Source: Curtobacterium ammoniigenes NBRC 101786
GTDB taxonomy: Bacteria; Actinomycetota; Actinomycetes; Actinomycetales; Microbacteriaceae
Length of the DNA stretch: 64,000 bases
Direction: 5' to 3'
Assembly (NCBI RefSeq): GCF_001571045.1
Contig: NZ_BCSV01000005.1
Location: 221,090 to 285,089, forward strand
The translations under genes were made by a program, and so were the position numbers. Every line of letters begins with the position of its first letter. Within the stretch, counting starts at the first letter, position 1. Below the pieces are notes generated by a model, which did no database searches, was not told the origin of the DNA, and saw only the letters and a program-made list of their open reading frames with translations. Of this stretch, positions 28,341 through 38,758 are shown piece after piece.

Positions 28341-31274
28341 ATGGCCGGAGGCACCAAGTCGACCACGCGCGGCCGCGCGAGCACGTCGTCGCGCCCAACA
28401 ACGCGGTCGGGGTCCCGCTCTGGAACGCGCGAGGCCGGACGCACGAAGGTGCTTCCCGAGCCCATCCCGAGCGGCGGACCGAACCCGCTGGTCGCGTTCT
28501 GGCTCGCGATGGCGCACGGCGTCGGGGCGATGTTCCGGTTCCTCGGCTCGGAAGCCCTCGATCGTGCGGAGCGCCGCGACGGATTCCCGTTCCTGCTCTT
28601 CTTGCTCTCGATCGCGGGCGCGGTCGTCGAATGGCTGAATCCGACGAATGCGGTGTCCGTCGCGCTCGATGCGTACACCTTCGGGGGGCTGTTCGGCCGC
28701 CTTGCATTCGCGCTTCCCGTGATCATGATGGTCTTCGCCGGATGGCTGTTCCGGCATCCGTCCTCCGTGCATGACAACACCCGCATCGGCATCGGTCTCG
28801 GGCTGATGGTGATCGCGATCTCCTCGCTCTGCCACATCTATGGCGGTCAGCCAGCCGCTTCAGATGGCATGCCGGTGCTTGCCCACGCCGGTGGCATCAT
28901 CGGCTGGGTCGTGATCGGGTGGCTCACGGCAGTCGCGACCGCCTGGGTCTCTGCGCCGCTCGTGATCGCACTGCTCGTGCTGTCACTGTTCATCATCACG
29001 AAGACGCCGCCGAACAAGGTCGGCGTGCGCCTGCACGAGCTGTACGCCTACCTCTTCGGAACGACCGCACCGGTGACGGACGAGGACGGCACTGCCGCGG
29101 ACGCGCCGACGAAGCCGCTTCGGGGCCGCGGTGCGAAGGGGACCGATTTCGACCCCTTCGCGGACCTCGGCCTCGACGACGCCGCTCCGGATGACGACGC
29201 CGGCCAACTGCCCTGGTGGCGACGGAACAAGTCCGGCCGTGAGGAAGACCCCGCGTTCGACAGTCCGGTGCTCATGCCCGCGGACACGGCGGCGCAGTCG
29301 CCTGCGCCTGACGTGCCGTCGTTCACGGACCTCATCGATCGGACGCCGCAGCAGCCTGCCTCGCTGAACCTCAACGACTCGATGGACGTCACCGATGCGG
29401 AGGTGCGCGCATCGGGCCCGGCGACCGCATCGATGTCGTCGGAGGCGCCGTCCGACGCGCGTCCCACCGAGATCATCCCCGCGGAGGCGCCCAGGGCGCC
29501 CGGCGAGAGCGCGGCCGACGAGGGTGAGCCCGCTGAGTCGATCGATCCTGCGCTCGTGGACGGTCTCGCATCGGAGGGCCCTGCCGCCGACCGTCCGTAT
29601 CGGCTGCCTGCCGCGTCAACGCTGAGTTCCGGCACGCCGGCGGTCGCCGCCAGCCAGGTGAACGAGGACATCGTGGCCGCGATCACGGGCGTGCTGAACG
29701 AGTTCAAGGTCGACGCGAGGGTCACCGGGTTCTCACGCGGGCCCACAGTCACGCGCTACGAGATCGAACTCGGTCCGGGCGTGAAGGTCGAGCGCGTCAC
29801 TGCGCTCTCAAAGAACCTCTCATACGCGGTTGCATCGAACGAGGTCCGGATCCTTTCGCCGATCCCTGGGCGGAGCGCGATCGGTGTCGAGATCCCGAAC
29901 ACCGACCGAGAGATCGTCTCGCTCGGCGATGTCCTGCGCTCGAATGCGGCCGCCAAGTCGAAGCATCCGATGACCATCGGCGTCGGAAAGGACGTCGAAG
30001 GCGGATTCGTCGTCGCAAATCTCGCCAAGATGCCGCACCTGCTGGTCGCGGGCGCGACCGGTTCGGGGAAGTCCTCGTTCGTCAACTCGATGATCACGTC
30101 GTTGCTCATGCGCGCCAAGCCGTCCGAGGTGCGGATGGTCCTCGTGGATCCGAAGCGCGTCGAACTGTCGATCTATGCTGGCGTGCCGCACCTCATCACG
30201 CCAATCATCACGAACCCGAAGAAGGCGGCGGAGGCGCTGCAGTGGGTCGTCAAAGAGATGGACATGCGCTACGACGACCTCGCGTCGTTCGGGTTCCGTC
30301 ACGTCGATGACTTCAACCGCGCCGTCGTGAACAACGAGATCGTCCTCCCGGTGGGCAGCGAGCGGACCCTGAAGCCGTACCCGTACCTCCTCGTCGTGGT
30401 GGACGAACTCGCGGACCTCATGCTCGTCGCTCCTCGCGACGTCGAAGAATCAGTCGTCAGGATTACGCAGCTCGCCCGGGCGGCGGGGATCCACCTGGTG
30501 CTCGCGACGCAACGGCCCTCGGTCGACGTCGTGACCGGCCTGATCAAGGCGAATGTGCCCTCGCGGCTCGCCTTCGCTGTGACCAGCGTCACCGATTCGC
30601 GAGTCATTCTCGACCAGCCGGGCGCGGACAAGCTCATCGGACAGGGTGACGGTCTCTTCCTGCCGATGGGGTCGTCGAAGCCGGTTCGCGTGCAGGGCGC
30701 GTGGGTGCAGGAATCCGAGATCGCCGAGGTGGTGGCGCATGTCACCCGGCAGGCGCGGCCCGAATACCGCCAGGATGTGCAGGCGGTTGTCGAGCGCAAG
30801 GAGATCGATGAGGACATCGGCGACGATCTCGAGCTGCTGCTCGCCGCGGTCGAACAGGTCGTGACGACGCAGTTCGGCTCAACGTCGATGCTGCAACGCA
30901 AGCTTCGCGTCGGGTTCGCGAAGGCGGGTCGCCTCATGGACCTGATGGAGTCGCGCGACATCGTCGGTCCGTCGGAGGGGTCCAAGGCCCGCGACGTCCT
31001 GGTCTCCGCGGACCAGCTTCCCGCAATCCTCGCGAAGCTGCGCGGCGAAGACGTTCCGCGCGCCGCGGAGCCGGCCACCGCCTCCGGGGCCTCGGGGGCC
31101 GGAAACGCGCCTGGCGAGTGGGCCGCTGGCGTCTCCGGCGGTGCAGCGCCAGCCTCCGGTTCGGAGGCCGGATACCGCGGGTCCGAAGACCCGGTCGCAG
31201 AAATGACGCGTGGGTACGATGAATACGACGCCGATCCTGACGAGGACGCCTGGGGTCTGACCGGGAGGGAGTGA
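28341..31274 (+). CDS. ftsK: DNA translocase FtsK
   Basis: Septum-located ATP-driven DNA pump for chromosome dimer resolution and segregation. It is 977 residues. The N-terminal domain has four membrane helices between about residues 85 and 225. An acidic/Pro/Ala linker of about 200 residues follows. The motor has Walker [13 protein letters not shown] near 570 and [21 protein letters not shown] as Walker B. The C-terminal gamma domain contains [28 protein letters not shown], the KOPS-reading winged helix. After it lies a Gly/Ala-rich tail and an acidic end. ATG 28341 is set by the -10 position. Confidence 0.96.
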   Translation: MAGGTKSTTRGRASTSSRPTTRSGSRSGTREAGRTKVLPEPIPSGGPNPLVAFWLAMAHGVGAMFRFLGSEALDRAERRDGFPFLLFLLSIAGAVVEWLNPTNAVSVALDAYTFGGLFGRLAFALPVIMMVFAGWLFRHPSSVHDNTRIGIGLGLMVIAISSLCHIYGGQPAASDGMPVLAHAGGIIGWVVIGWLTAVATAWVSAPLVIALLVLSLFIITKTPPNKVGVRLHELYAYLFGTTAPVTDEDGTAADAPTKPLRGRGAKGTDFDPFADLGLDDAAPDDDAGQLPWWRRNKSGREEDPAFDSPVLMPADTAAQSPAPDVPSFTDLIDRTPQQPASLNLNDSMDVTDAEVRASGPATASMSSEAPSDARPTEIIPAEAPRAPGESAADEGEPAESIDPALVDGLASEGPAADRPYRLPAASTLSSGTPAVAASQVNEDIVAAITGVLNEFKVDARVTGFSRGPTVTRYEIELGPGVKVERVTALSKNLSYAVASNEVRILSPIPGRSAIGVEIPNTDREIVSLGDVLRSNAAAKSKHPMTIGVGKDVEGGFVVANLAKMPHLLVAGATGSGKSSFVNSMITSLLMRAKPSEVRMVLVDPKRVELSIYAGVPHLITPIITNPKKAAEALQWVVKEMDMRYDDLASFGFRHVDDFNRAVVNNEIVLPVGSERTLKPYPYLLVVVDELADLMLVAPRDVEESVVRITQLARAAGIHLVLATQRPSVDVVTGLIKANVPSRLAFAVTSVTDSRVILDQPGADKLIGQGDGLFLPMGSSKPVRVQGAWVQESEIAEVVAHVTRQARPEYRQDVQAVVERKEIDEDIGDDLELLLAAVEQVVTTQFGSTSMLQRKLRVGFAKAGRLMDLMESRDIVGPSEGSKARDVLVSADQLPAILAKLRGEDVPRAAEPATASGASGAGNAPGEWAAGVSGGAAPASGSEAGYRGSEDPVAEMTRGYDEYDADPDEDAWGLTGRE

Positions 31275-31279
31275 TCGGC

Positions 31280-31915
31280 ATGGTGAGCGAGCACCCGCCG
31301 ACCGGCGCGCGATTCCCATGGCGCGGACGACTGCTCCGTCAGGGAGACGGTCCGGCCTCGACCGCGAACGTCGCGAACATCATCACCGTTGTCCGCATCC
31401 TGATGGCGCCGCTGTTCTTCGTGCTGCTACTGGCCGATGCTGGGCACGACGGATCGCTTCGGATCACCGCGGCAATCCTGTTCGTCGTCGCGATCATCAC
31501 CGACTCGGCGGATGGCATCATCGCGCGGCGGCAGAATCTCGTCACCGACTTCGGCAAGCTCGTCGACCCGATTGCCGACAAGGTGCTCATCGGCGGTGCG
31601 CTCATCGCCCTATCGATCCTCGGCGAACTGCCCTGGTACGTCACGGCCTTGATCCTGCTTCGGGAGGTCGGCATCACGGTCTTCCGATTCATGGTGCTGT
31701 CCGATCGGGTTATCCCCGCAAGCCGCGGGGGAAAGATCAAGACGGTGCTGCAGGCGGTCGCGATCACGCTCGCACTGTTCCCGTTCTGGAACGTGTTCGG
31801 ATCCTGGGTGGACATCGTGAACATCGTGCTGATGAGCGCGGCGCTGGTGGCAACCGTCTGGAGCGGACTCGACTACCTGTACCAGGCGTGGAGACACGGC
31901 CGGACAGCGGCGTGA
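31280..31915 (+). CDS. pgsA: CDP-diacylglycerol-glycerol-3-phosphate 3-phosphatidyltransferase
   Basis: Integral membrane enzyme making phosphatidylglycerophosphate. It is 211 residues. The CDP-alcohol phosphotransferase signature D-x2-DG-x2-AR-x8-G-x3-D-x3-D is complete in DSADGIIARRQNLVTDFG followed by KLVDPIADK, around residues 72-98. About five hydrophobic helices are present. GGAGG at 31264-31268 favours ATG 31280 over the GTG at 31271 that overlaps the ftsK stop. It is followed by cinA with a GTGA overlap. The ftsK-pgsA-cinA-clgR order is conserved in actinobacteria. Confidence 0.93.
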   Translation: MVSEHPPTGARFPWRGRLLRQGDGPASTANVANIITVVRILMAPLFFVLLLADAGHDGSLRITAAILFVVAIITDSADGIIARRQNLVTDFGKLVDPIADKVLIGGALIALSILGELPWYVTALILLREVGITVFRFMVLSDRVIPASRGGKIKTVLQAVAITLALFPFWNVFGSWVDIVNIVLMSAALVATVWSGLDYLYQAWRHGRTAA

Positions 31916-32412
31916 GCGGGCTCGCAGCAGCCCTCATCCGTGCCCTCGTCGCGTCTGACGCAACACTCGCGGCAGCGGAGTCCCTGACCGGCGGCCTCGT
32001 CACTGCGGAACTCGTCGGTGTGCCGGGTGCGAGCGCCGTCGTCCGCGCCGGGATCGTCGCCTACGCGACGCCGATCAAAGCATCGTTGCTCGGCGTCGAT
32101 CCGGCGCTGCTGCACCAGCATGGCGCGGTGCACCCTGACGTCGCGCTGCAGATGGCGATCGGGGTTCGGAGAGCGGCCGCGATCGATGGACGGCCCGCGA
32201 CGTGGGGGGTCTCGACGACGGGGGTTGCCGGTCCGGACCCACAGGACGGTCAGCCCGTGGGCACGGTCTACGTCGGAATCGCGAGCGCTCAGGCGGCGGC
32301 GGCATTCGGCTTGCAGCTTGTTGGCGATCGATCGGCAATCCGCACCGCCACGGTCTCCGAATTGCTGATGCGACTGCACCGAGCAGTGACCGGTGTGGAG
32401 TACGGGGAATAG
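31912..32412 (+). CDS. cinA: CinA C-terminal-domain protein (nicotinamide-nucleotide amidohydrolase)
   Basis: 166-residue stand-alone PncC/CinA-C domain, which converts nicotinamide mononucleotide to nicotinate mononucleotide in NAD salvage. The signature TLAAAESLTGGLVTAELVGVPGAS at the start, IVAYATPIKASLLGV, and STTGVAGPDPQDGQPVGTVYVG are all present. The N-terminal molybdopterin-binding-like half found in full CinA is absent, as usual for this genomic position. GTG 31912 overlaps the pgsA stop as GTGA. The older competence name does not describe its activity. Confidence 0.92.
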   Translation: MSGLAAALIRALVASDATLAAAESLTGGLVTAELVGVPGASAVVRAGIVAYATPIKASLLGVDPALLHQHGAVHPDVALQMAIGVRRAAAIDGRPATWGVSTTGVAGPDPQDGQPVGTVYVGIASAQAAAAFGLQLVGDRSAIRTATVSELLMRLHRAVTGVEYGE

Positions 32413-32472
32413 GTCCCGTTTCCATCCGGTTACAGATCGTGCATTCACACGCTTCATCCACTGTCGTCTGGT

Positions 32473-32478
32473 TAGCAT
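32473..32478 (+). promoter_or_regulatory. Candidate -10 for the clgR-like gene
   Basis: TAGCAT, giving a leader of about 78 bases that contains the inverted repeat GCAACA/TGTTGC (32479-32484 and 32499-32504) and a strong AGGAGGAG ribosome site. No clear -35 is seen. The gene could also be read through from cinA. Confidence 0.35.
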
Positions 32479-32562
32479 GCAACAACCGACAGCAGTAGTG
32501 TTGCTGCCTCACCTCAGCCATCCGGGCCGGTGAGCGTTGGATGACAGAGAGGAGGAGATCTC

Positions 32563-32871
32563 ATGGTTCTCGTTCGTCAGGAAATCGGCGACGTGCTGCG
32601 GGACTTCCGCTTGCAGAAGGGCAGGACCCTCCGCCAGGTTGCATCCAAGGCAAGCGTCGCGCTCGGCTACCTCAGCGAGGTTGAGCGTGGACAGAAGGAG
32701 GCGAGCTCCGAGATCCTCGCCTCTGTCGCGGACGCGCTCGACACGCCGATCTCGGTGATCATGCGCGAAGTCGGCGACCGGCTCGCGGTCATCGAGGGTC
32801 TCGCGCCCGTTCCGGACACGCTGCCCGACGACCTCATGGCAGAGTTCGACAAGGACCTCGCCGTTCGCTGA
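32563..32871 (+). CDS. clgR: ClgR-like XRE-family transcriptional regulator
   Basis: 102-residue DNA-binding protein. The Cro/C1 helix-turn-helix covers about residues 9-63: LRDFRLQKGRTLRQVASKAS, VALGYLSEVERGQKEASSE, then LDTPISVIM. The position after pgsA-cinA and before recA matches ClgR, the activator of clp protease and other stress genes in streptomycetes, corynebacteria and mycobacteria. AGGAGGAG lies just ahead of the ATG. The C-terminus ends LAVR rather than the Ala-Ala that marks some ClgR proteins for Clp degradation. The regulon is not visible here. Confidence 0.85.
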   Translation: MVLVRQEIGDVLRDFRLQKGRTLRQVASKASVALGYLSEVERGQKEASSEILASVADALDTPISVIMREVGDRLAVIEGLAPVPDTLPDDLMAEFDKDLAVR

Positions 32872-32890
32872 CCGGCCTGAGCAATCACGC

Positions 32891-32922
32891 AAACCACCCC
32901 GTCGTATCCGACGGGGTGGTTT
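32891..32922 (+). terminator. Terminator after clgR
   Basis: A perfect 14-base stem, AAACCACCCCGTCG (32891-32904) and CGACGGGGTGGTTT (32909-32922), with loop TATC. The A-tract and T-tract at its base make it a good intrinsic terminator, possibly in both directions. Confidence 0.9.
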
Positions 32923-32964
32923 CGTCGTGTGTAGAACGGCACGAGGCATCCGTGGCTCCGCGCT

Positions 32965-32970
32965 TAGGCT
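32965..32970 (+). promoter_or_regulatory. -10 element for the DUF3046 gene
   Basis: TAGGCT six bases before ATG 32977, after the clgR terminator; leaderless type. Confidence 0.55.
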
Positions 32971-32976
32971 GGATCG

Positions 32977-33201
32977 ATGCGAGTGAGCGAGTTCTGGCTG
33001 GCGGTCGAGCAGGAGTTCGGTGAAGGCTACGGTGCCGTTGTGACGCACGACGTCGTGCTCGAGGCTCTCGGCGCTCGGTCTGCGGCGGATGCCCTCGCGG
33101 TCGGCATCGATGCACGCACGGTCTGGGAGGCGCTGTGCGAGTCCCAGGACATCCCGCCGTCGCGCCGGCACGGGAAGGGCCTCGCTGCGCCGAAAGACTG
33201 A
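32977..33201 (+). CDS. DUF3046 family protein
   Basis: 74-residue small acidic-to-basic protein. MRVSEFWLAVEQEFGEGYGA, then DALAVGIDARTVWEALCESQDIPPSRRHG, is the full DUF3046 domain. No catalytic residues or membrane segments are seen, and the function is unknown. Its fixed position between clgR and recA in actinobacteria is conserved here, but it has its own -10 and sits upstream of the recA SOS box, so it need not be in the SOS transcript. Confidence 0.88.
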   Translation: MRVSEFWLAVEQEFGEGYGAVVTHDVVLEALGARSAADALAVGIDARTVWEALCESQDIPPSRRHGKGLAAPKD

Positions 33202-33312
33202 CGCCGCACCCCATGCGTCCGCGCTCAAGGTGGACGGGAGCAGTTGCTGCTCGTGCGATCTCCGCTGATGGGGCAATCCCAACGGATTCGAAGATGTCTT
33301 CGGCGTGTTGAT

Positions 33313-33326
33313 CGAACATCTGTTCG
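33313..33326 (+). promoter_or_regulatory. LexA (SOS) box of recA
   Basis: CGAACATCTGTTCG is a perfect 14-base palindrome of the Gram-positive SOS consensus CGAAC-N4-GTTCG. A TAGCGT -10 at 33335-33340 follows, so bound LexA would cover the -35 region. The leader from there to recA is about 185 bases, and a second -10-like TAGATT occurs at about 33416-33421. Confidence 0.85.
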
Positions 33327-33532
33327 GCTGGTGTTAGCGTCATCCCCACGCAGGTCTTTCCGGCCACTGTCCACAGGACAGCCTTCTTCGCCGAGCGGTG
33401 TCGGTGGCTGTTCCTAGATTCAGAGCACGGAAATACCTACGAGCCTTGTCGGCGACACGACGGCCTTGCTCCATCGGCCATCGGAGAGCCGACAGCCTAG
33501 AGGCGCCGACCACGAGCAGAGAGAAGCACATC

Positions 33533-34594
33533 ATGCCCTCACCGGCAGACCGCGAGAAGGCCCTCGAGACCGCCCTCGCGCAGATTGACAGGCAGTTCGG
33601 CAAGGGCACCGTGATGCGTCTGGGCTCGGATGAGCGCGCGCCGGTCGCGACGATTCCGACCGGTTCGGTCGCGCTCGACGTCGCTCTCGGTATCGGTGGC
33701 CTGCCTCGCGGCCGCATCATCGAGATCTACGGGCCCGAATCCTCCGGAAAGACGACGCTCACGCTGCACGCCATCGCGAACGCACAGCGCAATGGCGGTA
33801 TCGCGGCGTTCATCGATGCTGAGCACGCGCTCGACCCCGACTACGCCAAGAAGCTCGGCGTCGACATCGATGCGCTCCTCGTCTCGCAGCCCGACACGGG
33901 TGAGCAGGCGCTCGAGATCGCGGACATGCTCGTCCGGTCGGGCTCGATCGACCTGGTCGTTGTCGACTCGGTCGCTGCGCTTGTGCCCCGCGCGGAGATC
34001 GAAGGTGAGATGGGCGATTCGCACGTCGGGTTGCAGGCTCGCCTCATGTCACAGGCGCTCCGCAAGCTCGCGGGCGGGTTGAACCAGACGCAGACCACGA
34101 TGATCTTCATCAACCAGCTGCGCGAGAAGATCGGTGTCTTTTTCGGCTCGCCGGAGACGACCGCCGGCGGTAAGGCGCTCAAGTTCTATGCGTCAGTCCG
34201 GCTCGATATTCGTCGAATCGAAACGTTGAAGGACGGCACCGAGGCCGTTGGGAACCGGACTCGAGTCAAGGTCGTCAAGAACAAGATGGCGCCGCCGTTC
34301 AAGCAGGCCGAGTTCGACATTCTCTACGGGGTCGGGATCTCCCGCGAAGGATCGCTGCTCGACTTCGGCGTCGATCACGGCATCGTCAAGAAGTCCGGGG
34401 CCTGGTACACCTACGACGGTGATCAGCTCGGTCAGGGCAAGGAGAACTCTCGGAACTTCCTGATCCAGAATCCCGAGATCGCTGCGGACATCGAAGGCAA
34501 GATCCTTGCGAAGCTCGGTATCGGCGCCGCAGGTTCGGCTCCCGCACCGGTTGAATCCATCGAGCCGAAGATCGCAGCGCGAAAGGGTGCCTGA
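33533..34594 (+). CDS. recA: Recombinase RecA
   Basis: Central strand-exchange ATPase and co-protease that triggers LexA self-cleavage. It is 353 residues. Walker A GPESSGKT is at 67-74, Walker [20 protein letters not shown] near 140, and the L2 and signature stretch [21 protein letters not shown] with [15 protein letters not shown] after it. The C-terminal domain ends in a Pro/Glu tail. No intein is present, unlike in some actinobacteria. ATG 33533 is preceded by GAGAAG. Control by an SOS box is evident; recX overlaps its end. Confidence 0.98.
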   Translation: MPSPADREKALETALAQIDRQFGKGTVMRLGSDERAPVATIPTGSVALDVALGIGGLPRGRIIEIYGPESSGKTTLTLHAIANAQRNGGIAAFIDAEHALDPDYAKKLGVDIDALLVSQPDTGEQALEIADMLVRSGSIDLVVVDSVAALVPRAEIEGEMGDSHVGLQARLMSQALRKLAGGLNQTQTTMIFINQLREKIGVFFGSPETTAGGKALKFYASVRLDIRRIETLKDGTEAVGNRTRVKVVKNKMAPPFKQAEFDILYGVGISREGSLLDFGVDHGIVKKSGAWYTYDGDQLGQGKENSRNFLIQNPEIAADIEGKILAKLGIGAAGSAPAPVESIEPKIAARKGA

Positions 34595-35360
34595 CTCGGT
34601 CAGCCCGCCGGGTGAGGACGCAACCGAATCCGACCGTGGCACGCTCGCCCCGGTGACCGAGTTGTTCTCGGCTCGCCGGGGGAGCGCACCACGCTGGCTG
34701 CCGCCGGTGACCGGGCTGGCGTCCTCCACAGCGTCGGATTCCTCGCCGGACGCCGAGCCGAACGCGCCGGTCACCCCAGTGAAGCCCGTGAGTGGTCTCA
34801 GCGACGTACCGCGTGCATCGGCGCAGGCCAGTGCCGCGATCGACGGGAATGCTCCGGCACTCGACGCAGCGGCCGTCGAGCGCCTGAGTATCCGTGCTCT
34901 CAGTCGTCGTCAACTCAGCAGCTCAGAGCTCCGAGCGGCGCTCCAGCGCCACGACACCCCAGCAGATGCCATCGATGCGGAGATTGCCCGCTTAGAGCGC
35001 GTCGGCCTGCTGGACGATCACGCGTTGGCGGGGGAGCTCATCGATCGGCTCCGTACTCGGAAGCAACTCGGACGTATCGCGCTGGTGCAGGCGCTTCGTC
35101 AGCGCGGTCTCCCAGCCGCTGTCATCGACGAAGCACTCGACGCCGACACGGCGACGGACGACGACGAAGCATCTCGCGTCAATGAGTTGGCCGAGCGACG
35201 CGCTGCGCAACTCCGCAACCTCGATCGCGCGACCGCTGAGCGGCGCCTCGCCGGGTTCCTCCAACGCAAGGGGTACAGCGGGTCGCTTGTGCGCGACGCC
35301 GTGACGCGCGCGCTCGGCGGCGCGGCGCCGGGAAGCACCTCGACGGTCCGCTTCGAGTGA
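34587..35360 (+). CDS. recX: Regulatory protein RecX
   Basis: Inhibitor and modulator of RecA filaments. It is 257 residues: a long Pro/Ser/Ala-rich N-terminal extension to about residue 85, then three-helix RecX repeats. [27 protein letters not shown] and [32 protein letters not shown] are the first two; [25 protein letters not shown] is the last. GTG 34587 overlaps recA by eight bases. GTG 34653 is an alternative start that removes part of the extension. Being in the recA transcript places it under SOS control. Confidence 0.88.
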   Translation: MPDSVSPPGEDATESDRGTLAPVTELFSARRGSAPRWLPPVTGLASSTASDSSPDAEPNAPVTPVKPVSGLSDVPRASAQASAAIDGNAPALDAAAVERLSIRALSRRQLSSSELRAALQRHDTPADAIDAEIARLERVGLLDDHALAGELIDRLRTRKQLGRIALVQALRQRGLPAAVIDEALDADTATDDDEASRVNELAERRAAQLRNLDRATAERRLAGFLQRKGYSGSLVRDAVTRALGGAAPGSTSTVRFE

Positions 35361-35370
35361 AACCCCGACG

Positions 35371-35376
35371 TAAACT
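35371..35376 (+). promoter_or_regulatory. -10 element for miaB
   Basis: TAAACT nine bases before ATG 35386, in the short recX-miaB gap. It would separate miaB from the SOS transcript. Confidence 0.4.
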
Positions 35377-35385
35377 GTCGGCACC

Positions 35386-36879
35386 ATGGCGAGTATCGCG
35401 GCGACCCCCCGCACCTATCAGGTCCGCACCTACGGGTGTCAGATGAACGTGCACGACTCGGAGCGATTGAGCGGCTCGCTCGAAGCAGCCGGCTACGTCG
35501 CGGCCACCGATGACAACGCCGACATCGTGGTCATCAACACCTGTGCGGTGCGCGAGAATGCGGACAATCGCCTCTACGGGAACCTCGGCCACCTCGCCTC
35601 GGTCAAGCGCGACCACCCCGGCATGCAGATCGCGGTCGGCGGCTGCCTTGCTCAGAAGGACAAGAACGTCATCCTGGAGAAAGCTCCGTGGGTCGACGTC
35701 GTGTTCGGTACCCACAACATGGGTGCGCTCCCGACACTCCTCGAACGTGCCCGGCACAACGGCGAAGCCCAGGTCGAAATCCTCGAGGCGCTCGAGGTGT
35801 TCCCGTCGACGCTCCCGACGAAGCGCGACTCCACCTACAGCGGGTGGGTGTCGATCTCCGTCGGCTGCAACAACACGTGCACGTTCTGCATCGTGCCCTC
35901 GCTCCGCGGGAAAGAAAAAGACCGCCGTCCGGGCGACGTGCTCGCGGAGATCCAGGCACTCGTCGACGATGGCGCGATCGAGGTAACGCTGCTCGGGCAG
36001 AACGTGAACTCCTACGGCGTCGAGTTCGGTGATCGGCTCGCCTTCGGGAAACTGCTGCGAGCTGCAGGCACAATCGACGGGCTCGAGCGCATCCGGTTCA
36101 CGAGCCCTCATCCTGCAGCCTTCACCGACGACGTCATCGATGCGATGGCCGAGACGCCGAGCGTCGCACCACAGCTCCACATGCCGCTGCAGTCCGGCTC
36201 CGATCGGATTCTTCGCGCTATGCGTCGGAGCTACCGAAGCGACCGCTTCCTCGGGATCCTCGACCGCGTGCGCGCACGCATCCCCGACGCAGCGATCACG
36301 ACGGACATCATCGTCGGATTCCCGGGCGAAACGGACGAGGACTTCGAGGACACGCTCCGCGTCGTTGAGCAAGCCCGGTTCTCGTCCGCATTCACGTTCC
36401 AGTACTCGATTCGTCCTGGAACGCCCGCGGCGACGATGGACCATCAGGTTCCGAAAGAGGTTGTGCAGGAGCGATACGAGCGTCTCACTGCCCTGCAAGA
36501 TCGGATCACGGCGGAAGAGAACGCGCGGCAGGTCGGGCGAACGATCGAGGTGCTCGTCGCCACCGGCGAAGGTCGAAAAGATGACGCCACCCACCGAATG
36601 TCCGGCCGGGCCGCTGACGCGCGACTCGTCCACTTCTCAGTGCCCGCCGGCCAGGAGGCTCCCCGTCCTGGCGACATGGTGACCGTCACGATCACCAGGG
36701 CAGCGCCGCACTACCTCATCGCCGACACCCCGGTCGGCTCGCAGCTTCCGATCCGGCGCACGCGCGCCGGCGACGCATGGGATCGGGCAGAAGCGGCGTC
36801 CTGCGCTGTCCCGGAGCCGACCGTCGCCGGAACCAGCCGTGTGTCGCTCGGTCTCCCGAGCCTCCGAATCGGGAGCTGA
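35386..36879 (+). CDS. miaB: tRNA-2-methylthio-N6-dimethylallyladenosine synthase
   Basis: Radical-SAM methylthiotransferase modifying A37 of tRNAs reading U-codons, acting after MiaA. It is 497 residues. The N-terminal UPF0004 domain has cysteines in [24 protein letters not shown] and VGGCLAQ for one cluster. The radical-SAM cluster is C161-x3-C165-x2-C168 in [19 protein letters not shown] domain starts near residue 380 and ends at [11 protein letters not shown]. About 30 extra residues follow it. The miaA frame overlaps this end by 41 bases. Confidence 0.96.
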   Translation: MASIAATPRTYQVRTYGCQMNVHDSERLSGSLEAAGYVAATDDNADIVVINTCAVRENADNRLYGNLGHLASVKRDHPGMQIAVGGCLAQKDKNVILEKAPWVDVVFGTHNMGALPTLLERARHNGEAQVEILEALEVFPSTLPTKRDSTYSGWVSISVGCNNTCTFCIVPSLRGKEKDRRPGDVLAEIQALVDDGAIEVTLLGQNVNSYGVEFGDRLAFGKLLRAAGTIDGLERIRFTSPHPAAFTDDVIDAMAETPSVAPQLHMPLQSGSDRILRAMRRSYRSDRFLGILDRVRARIPDAAITTDIIVGFPGETDEDFEDTLRVVEQARFSSAFTFQYSIRPGTPAATMDHQVPKEVVQERYERLTALQDRITAEENARQVGRTIEVLVATGEGRKDDATHRMSGRAADARLVHFSVPAGQEAPRPGDMVTVTITRAAPHYLIADTPVGSQLPIRRTRAGDAWDRAEAASCAVPEPTVAGTSRVSLGLPSLRIGS

Positions 36880-37846
36880 ACTGGGCCAAAACGGCGCACC
36901 GCCCCCGGCCGCGGGTGGGCGAGCGTCGCACCGATCGCCGATCGCAATCGTCGGAGCCACCGGGACCGGAAAGACGGCGGTGTCCCTCGCGATCGCGGAA
37001 CGCCTCGCCGCCCGCGGGATCATCGCGGAAGTCGTCAATGCGGACGCGATGCAGCTATACCGCGGAATGGACATCGGCACTGCGAAACTGCCGCTTGCAG
37101 AGCGCCGCGGCGTGCCGCATCACCAGCTCGACGTTCTCGAACCGACCGACGAGGCGAGTGCTGCCGCGTATCAATCGGAGGCTCGGCGCGACATCGAGGA
37201 CATCCAGCGCCGCGATCACGTGCCGCTCCTGGTCGGCGGCAGCGGCCTCTACGTGTCGAGCGTGCTCTTCGAGCTCCGATTTCCGGGGACCGATCCGGTG
37301 CTGCGCGCGGAACTCGAACAGGCTCTCGAACGCCGGGGCGTCGGTGCCTTGCTCGCGGAGCTTGCCGAGATCGACCCGACCGCAGCAGCGACCATCGACG
37401 CGCAGAACCCGCGGCGGATCGTGCGCGCACTCGAGATCGCTCGGACCGTCGGTTCCGCGACCACGCGCCTCCCATCTGAACCGGTCCCGTGGCAGCCGGC
37501 TCGGATCGTGCACCTTGTGCGGGACCGCGGTGAACTCGTCGATGCGCTCGATCGGCGTGCCGCGGACATGTTCGACCGCGGGCTCGTCGAGGAAGCCGCC
37601 ACACTGCAGCGCCGGACGGGTGACCTTGGTCGAACGGCGCGCGCGGCCATCGGATACGCCCAGGCGTTCGATGTGCTCGCGGGCCGACTGACCGGTCCGG
37701 AGGCTGTCGCCGCGGTCGCGCATTCCACGCGGCGCTATGCGCGCAGACAGGTCTCCTGGTTCCGCCGATACGACGCCGAGCAGGTCGACATGACGGGCGT
37801 TCCACCCGGTGGTGTCGCCGCGGTGGCCCGTAGGATCGTCGGGTGA
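36839..37846 (+). CDS. miaA: tRNA dimethylallyltransferase
   Basis: Adds the dimethylallyl group to A37 of tRNA, providing the substrate for MiaB. It is 335 residues. The P-loop is [23 protein letters not shown] near residue 35. [30 protein letters not shown] and [13 protein letters not shown] are substrate and tRNA motifs; [16 protein letters not shown] is near the end. GTG 36839 is the only standard start codon I find in frame before the P-loop; it overlaps miaB by 41 bases and adds about 30 poorly conserved residues. A nonstandard later start is possible. Confidence 0.92.
   Translation: MCRSVSRASESGAELGQNGAPPPAAGGRASHRSPIAIVGATGTGKTAVSLAIAERLAARGIIAEVVNADAMQLYRGMDIGTAKLPLAERRGVPHHQLDVLEPTDEASAAAYQSEARRDIEDIQRRDHVPLLVGGSGLYVSSVLFELRFPGTDPVLRAELEQALERRGVGALLAELAEIDPTAAATIDAQNPRRIVRALEIARTVGSATTRLPSEPVPWQPARIVHLVRDRGELVDALDRRAADMFDRGLVEEAATLQRRTGDLGRTARAAIGYAQAFDVLAGRLTGPEAVAAVAHSTRRYARRQVSWFRRYDAEQVDMTGVPPGGVAAVARRIVG
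37831..37836 (+). promoter_or_regulatory. -10 element for dapF inside the miaA 3' end
   Basis: TAGGAT six bases before GTG 37843, lying wholly in miaA coding sequence; leaderless type. Confidence 0.5.
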
Positions 37847-38733
37847 CGGAGATCCATTTCACCAAAGGCCACGGCACCGGCAACGACTTCGTCCTCTTCG
37901 CCGACCCGGACGGCCTCGTCGAATGCACTCCGGAGCGCATCCGGGCGATTGCCGACCGCCGGTTCGGCGTGGGCGCAGACGGCGTCATCCGGGCGGTCCG
38001 TTCTGCGTCGCTGCCGGAGGGGAGGGCCCTCATCGTGGACGCGCCGGAGGCCGTCTGGTTCATGGACTATTACAACGCCGACGGTTCCGTCGCAGAGATG
38101 TGCGGGAACGGTGTGCGCGTGTTCGCGCGGTACCTGACCGAGGCAGGGCTGGTGGAGCTGCCCGCCGGTGAGACCCTCGCAATCGGAACCCGGAAGGGTG
38201 TCGTCGATATCCAGCGCCAGACGACCGGCTTTCAAGCCGACCTCGGGCGATGGAGCCTCGGGCTCGACGGGAACGGCAGCGACGACATCATGGTCCGGGC
38301 GCGCAATCTCGACGGTGCCCGGCCCGGAATCGGGATCGATGTCGGCAATCCCCACGTCGTGGTGGCGGTCGCGACCGATGACGAGCTCACCGACGTCGAT
38401 CTCACCTACGTCCCCGTCCTCGATCCCGAGCCGCTGCACGGCGCCAACGTCGAGTTCGTCCTTCCGGGCGATCCGCTGATCCGCGACGGCGTGGGCCACA
38501 TCACCATGCGGGTGCACGAGCGCGGCAGCGGTGAAACCCTGTCGTGCGGCACCGGCGCGATCGCGGCGGCCCTCGCTGTTCGGTATTGGGCGGGTGCCGG
38601 CGCACCGGATACGTGGCGAGTCCGAGTGCCGGGCGGGGATCTCACGGTTCGCATGATGGCGACCGAGGAGGGCGAGCATGTCGCCCTCGCTGGTCCTGCC
38701 GAGCTGGTGTTCGTCGGCGACCTGACGGTCTGA
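37843..38733 (+). CDS. dapF: Diaminopimelate epimerase
   Basis: Interconverts LL- and meso-diaminopimelate for lysine and peptidoglycan. It is 296 residues. The two catalytic cysteines are C87 ([16 protein letters not shown]) and C235 ([16 protein letters not shown]). The substrate motifs [16 protein letters not shown] and DVGNPHVV are intact, so the enzyme should be active. GTG 37843 overlaps the miaA stop as GTGA. It also has a -10 six bases upstream, so it may be read both from its own promoter and from miaB-miaA. Confidence 0.96.
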   Translation: MTEIHFTKGHGTGNDFVLFADPDGLVECTPERIRAIADRRFGVGADGVIRAVRSASLPEGRALIVDAPEAVWFMDYYNADGSVAEMCGNGVRVFARYLTEAGLVELPAGETLAIGTRKGVVDIQRQTTGFQADLGRWSLGLDGNGSDDIMVRARNLDGARPGIGIDVGNPHVVVAVATDDELTDVDLTYVPVLDPEPLHGANVEFVLPGDPLIRDGVGHITMRVHERGSGETLSCGTGAIAAALAVRYWAGAGAPDTWRVRVPGGDLTVRMMATEEGEHVALAGPAELVFVGDLTV

Positions 38734-38758
38734 CGGCCGGCCCCATCTGACCCGCGGC

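Noticed and set aside
33238..33252. GAGCAG/CTGCTC hairpin after the DUF3046 gene as a terminator
   Set aside because: The stem is only six bases with a three-base loop and no T tract, so it is too weak to call.
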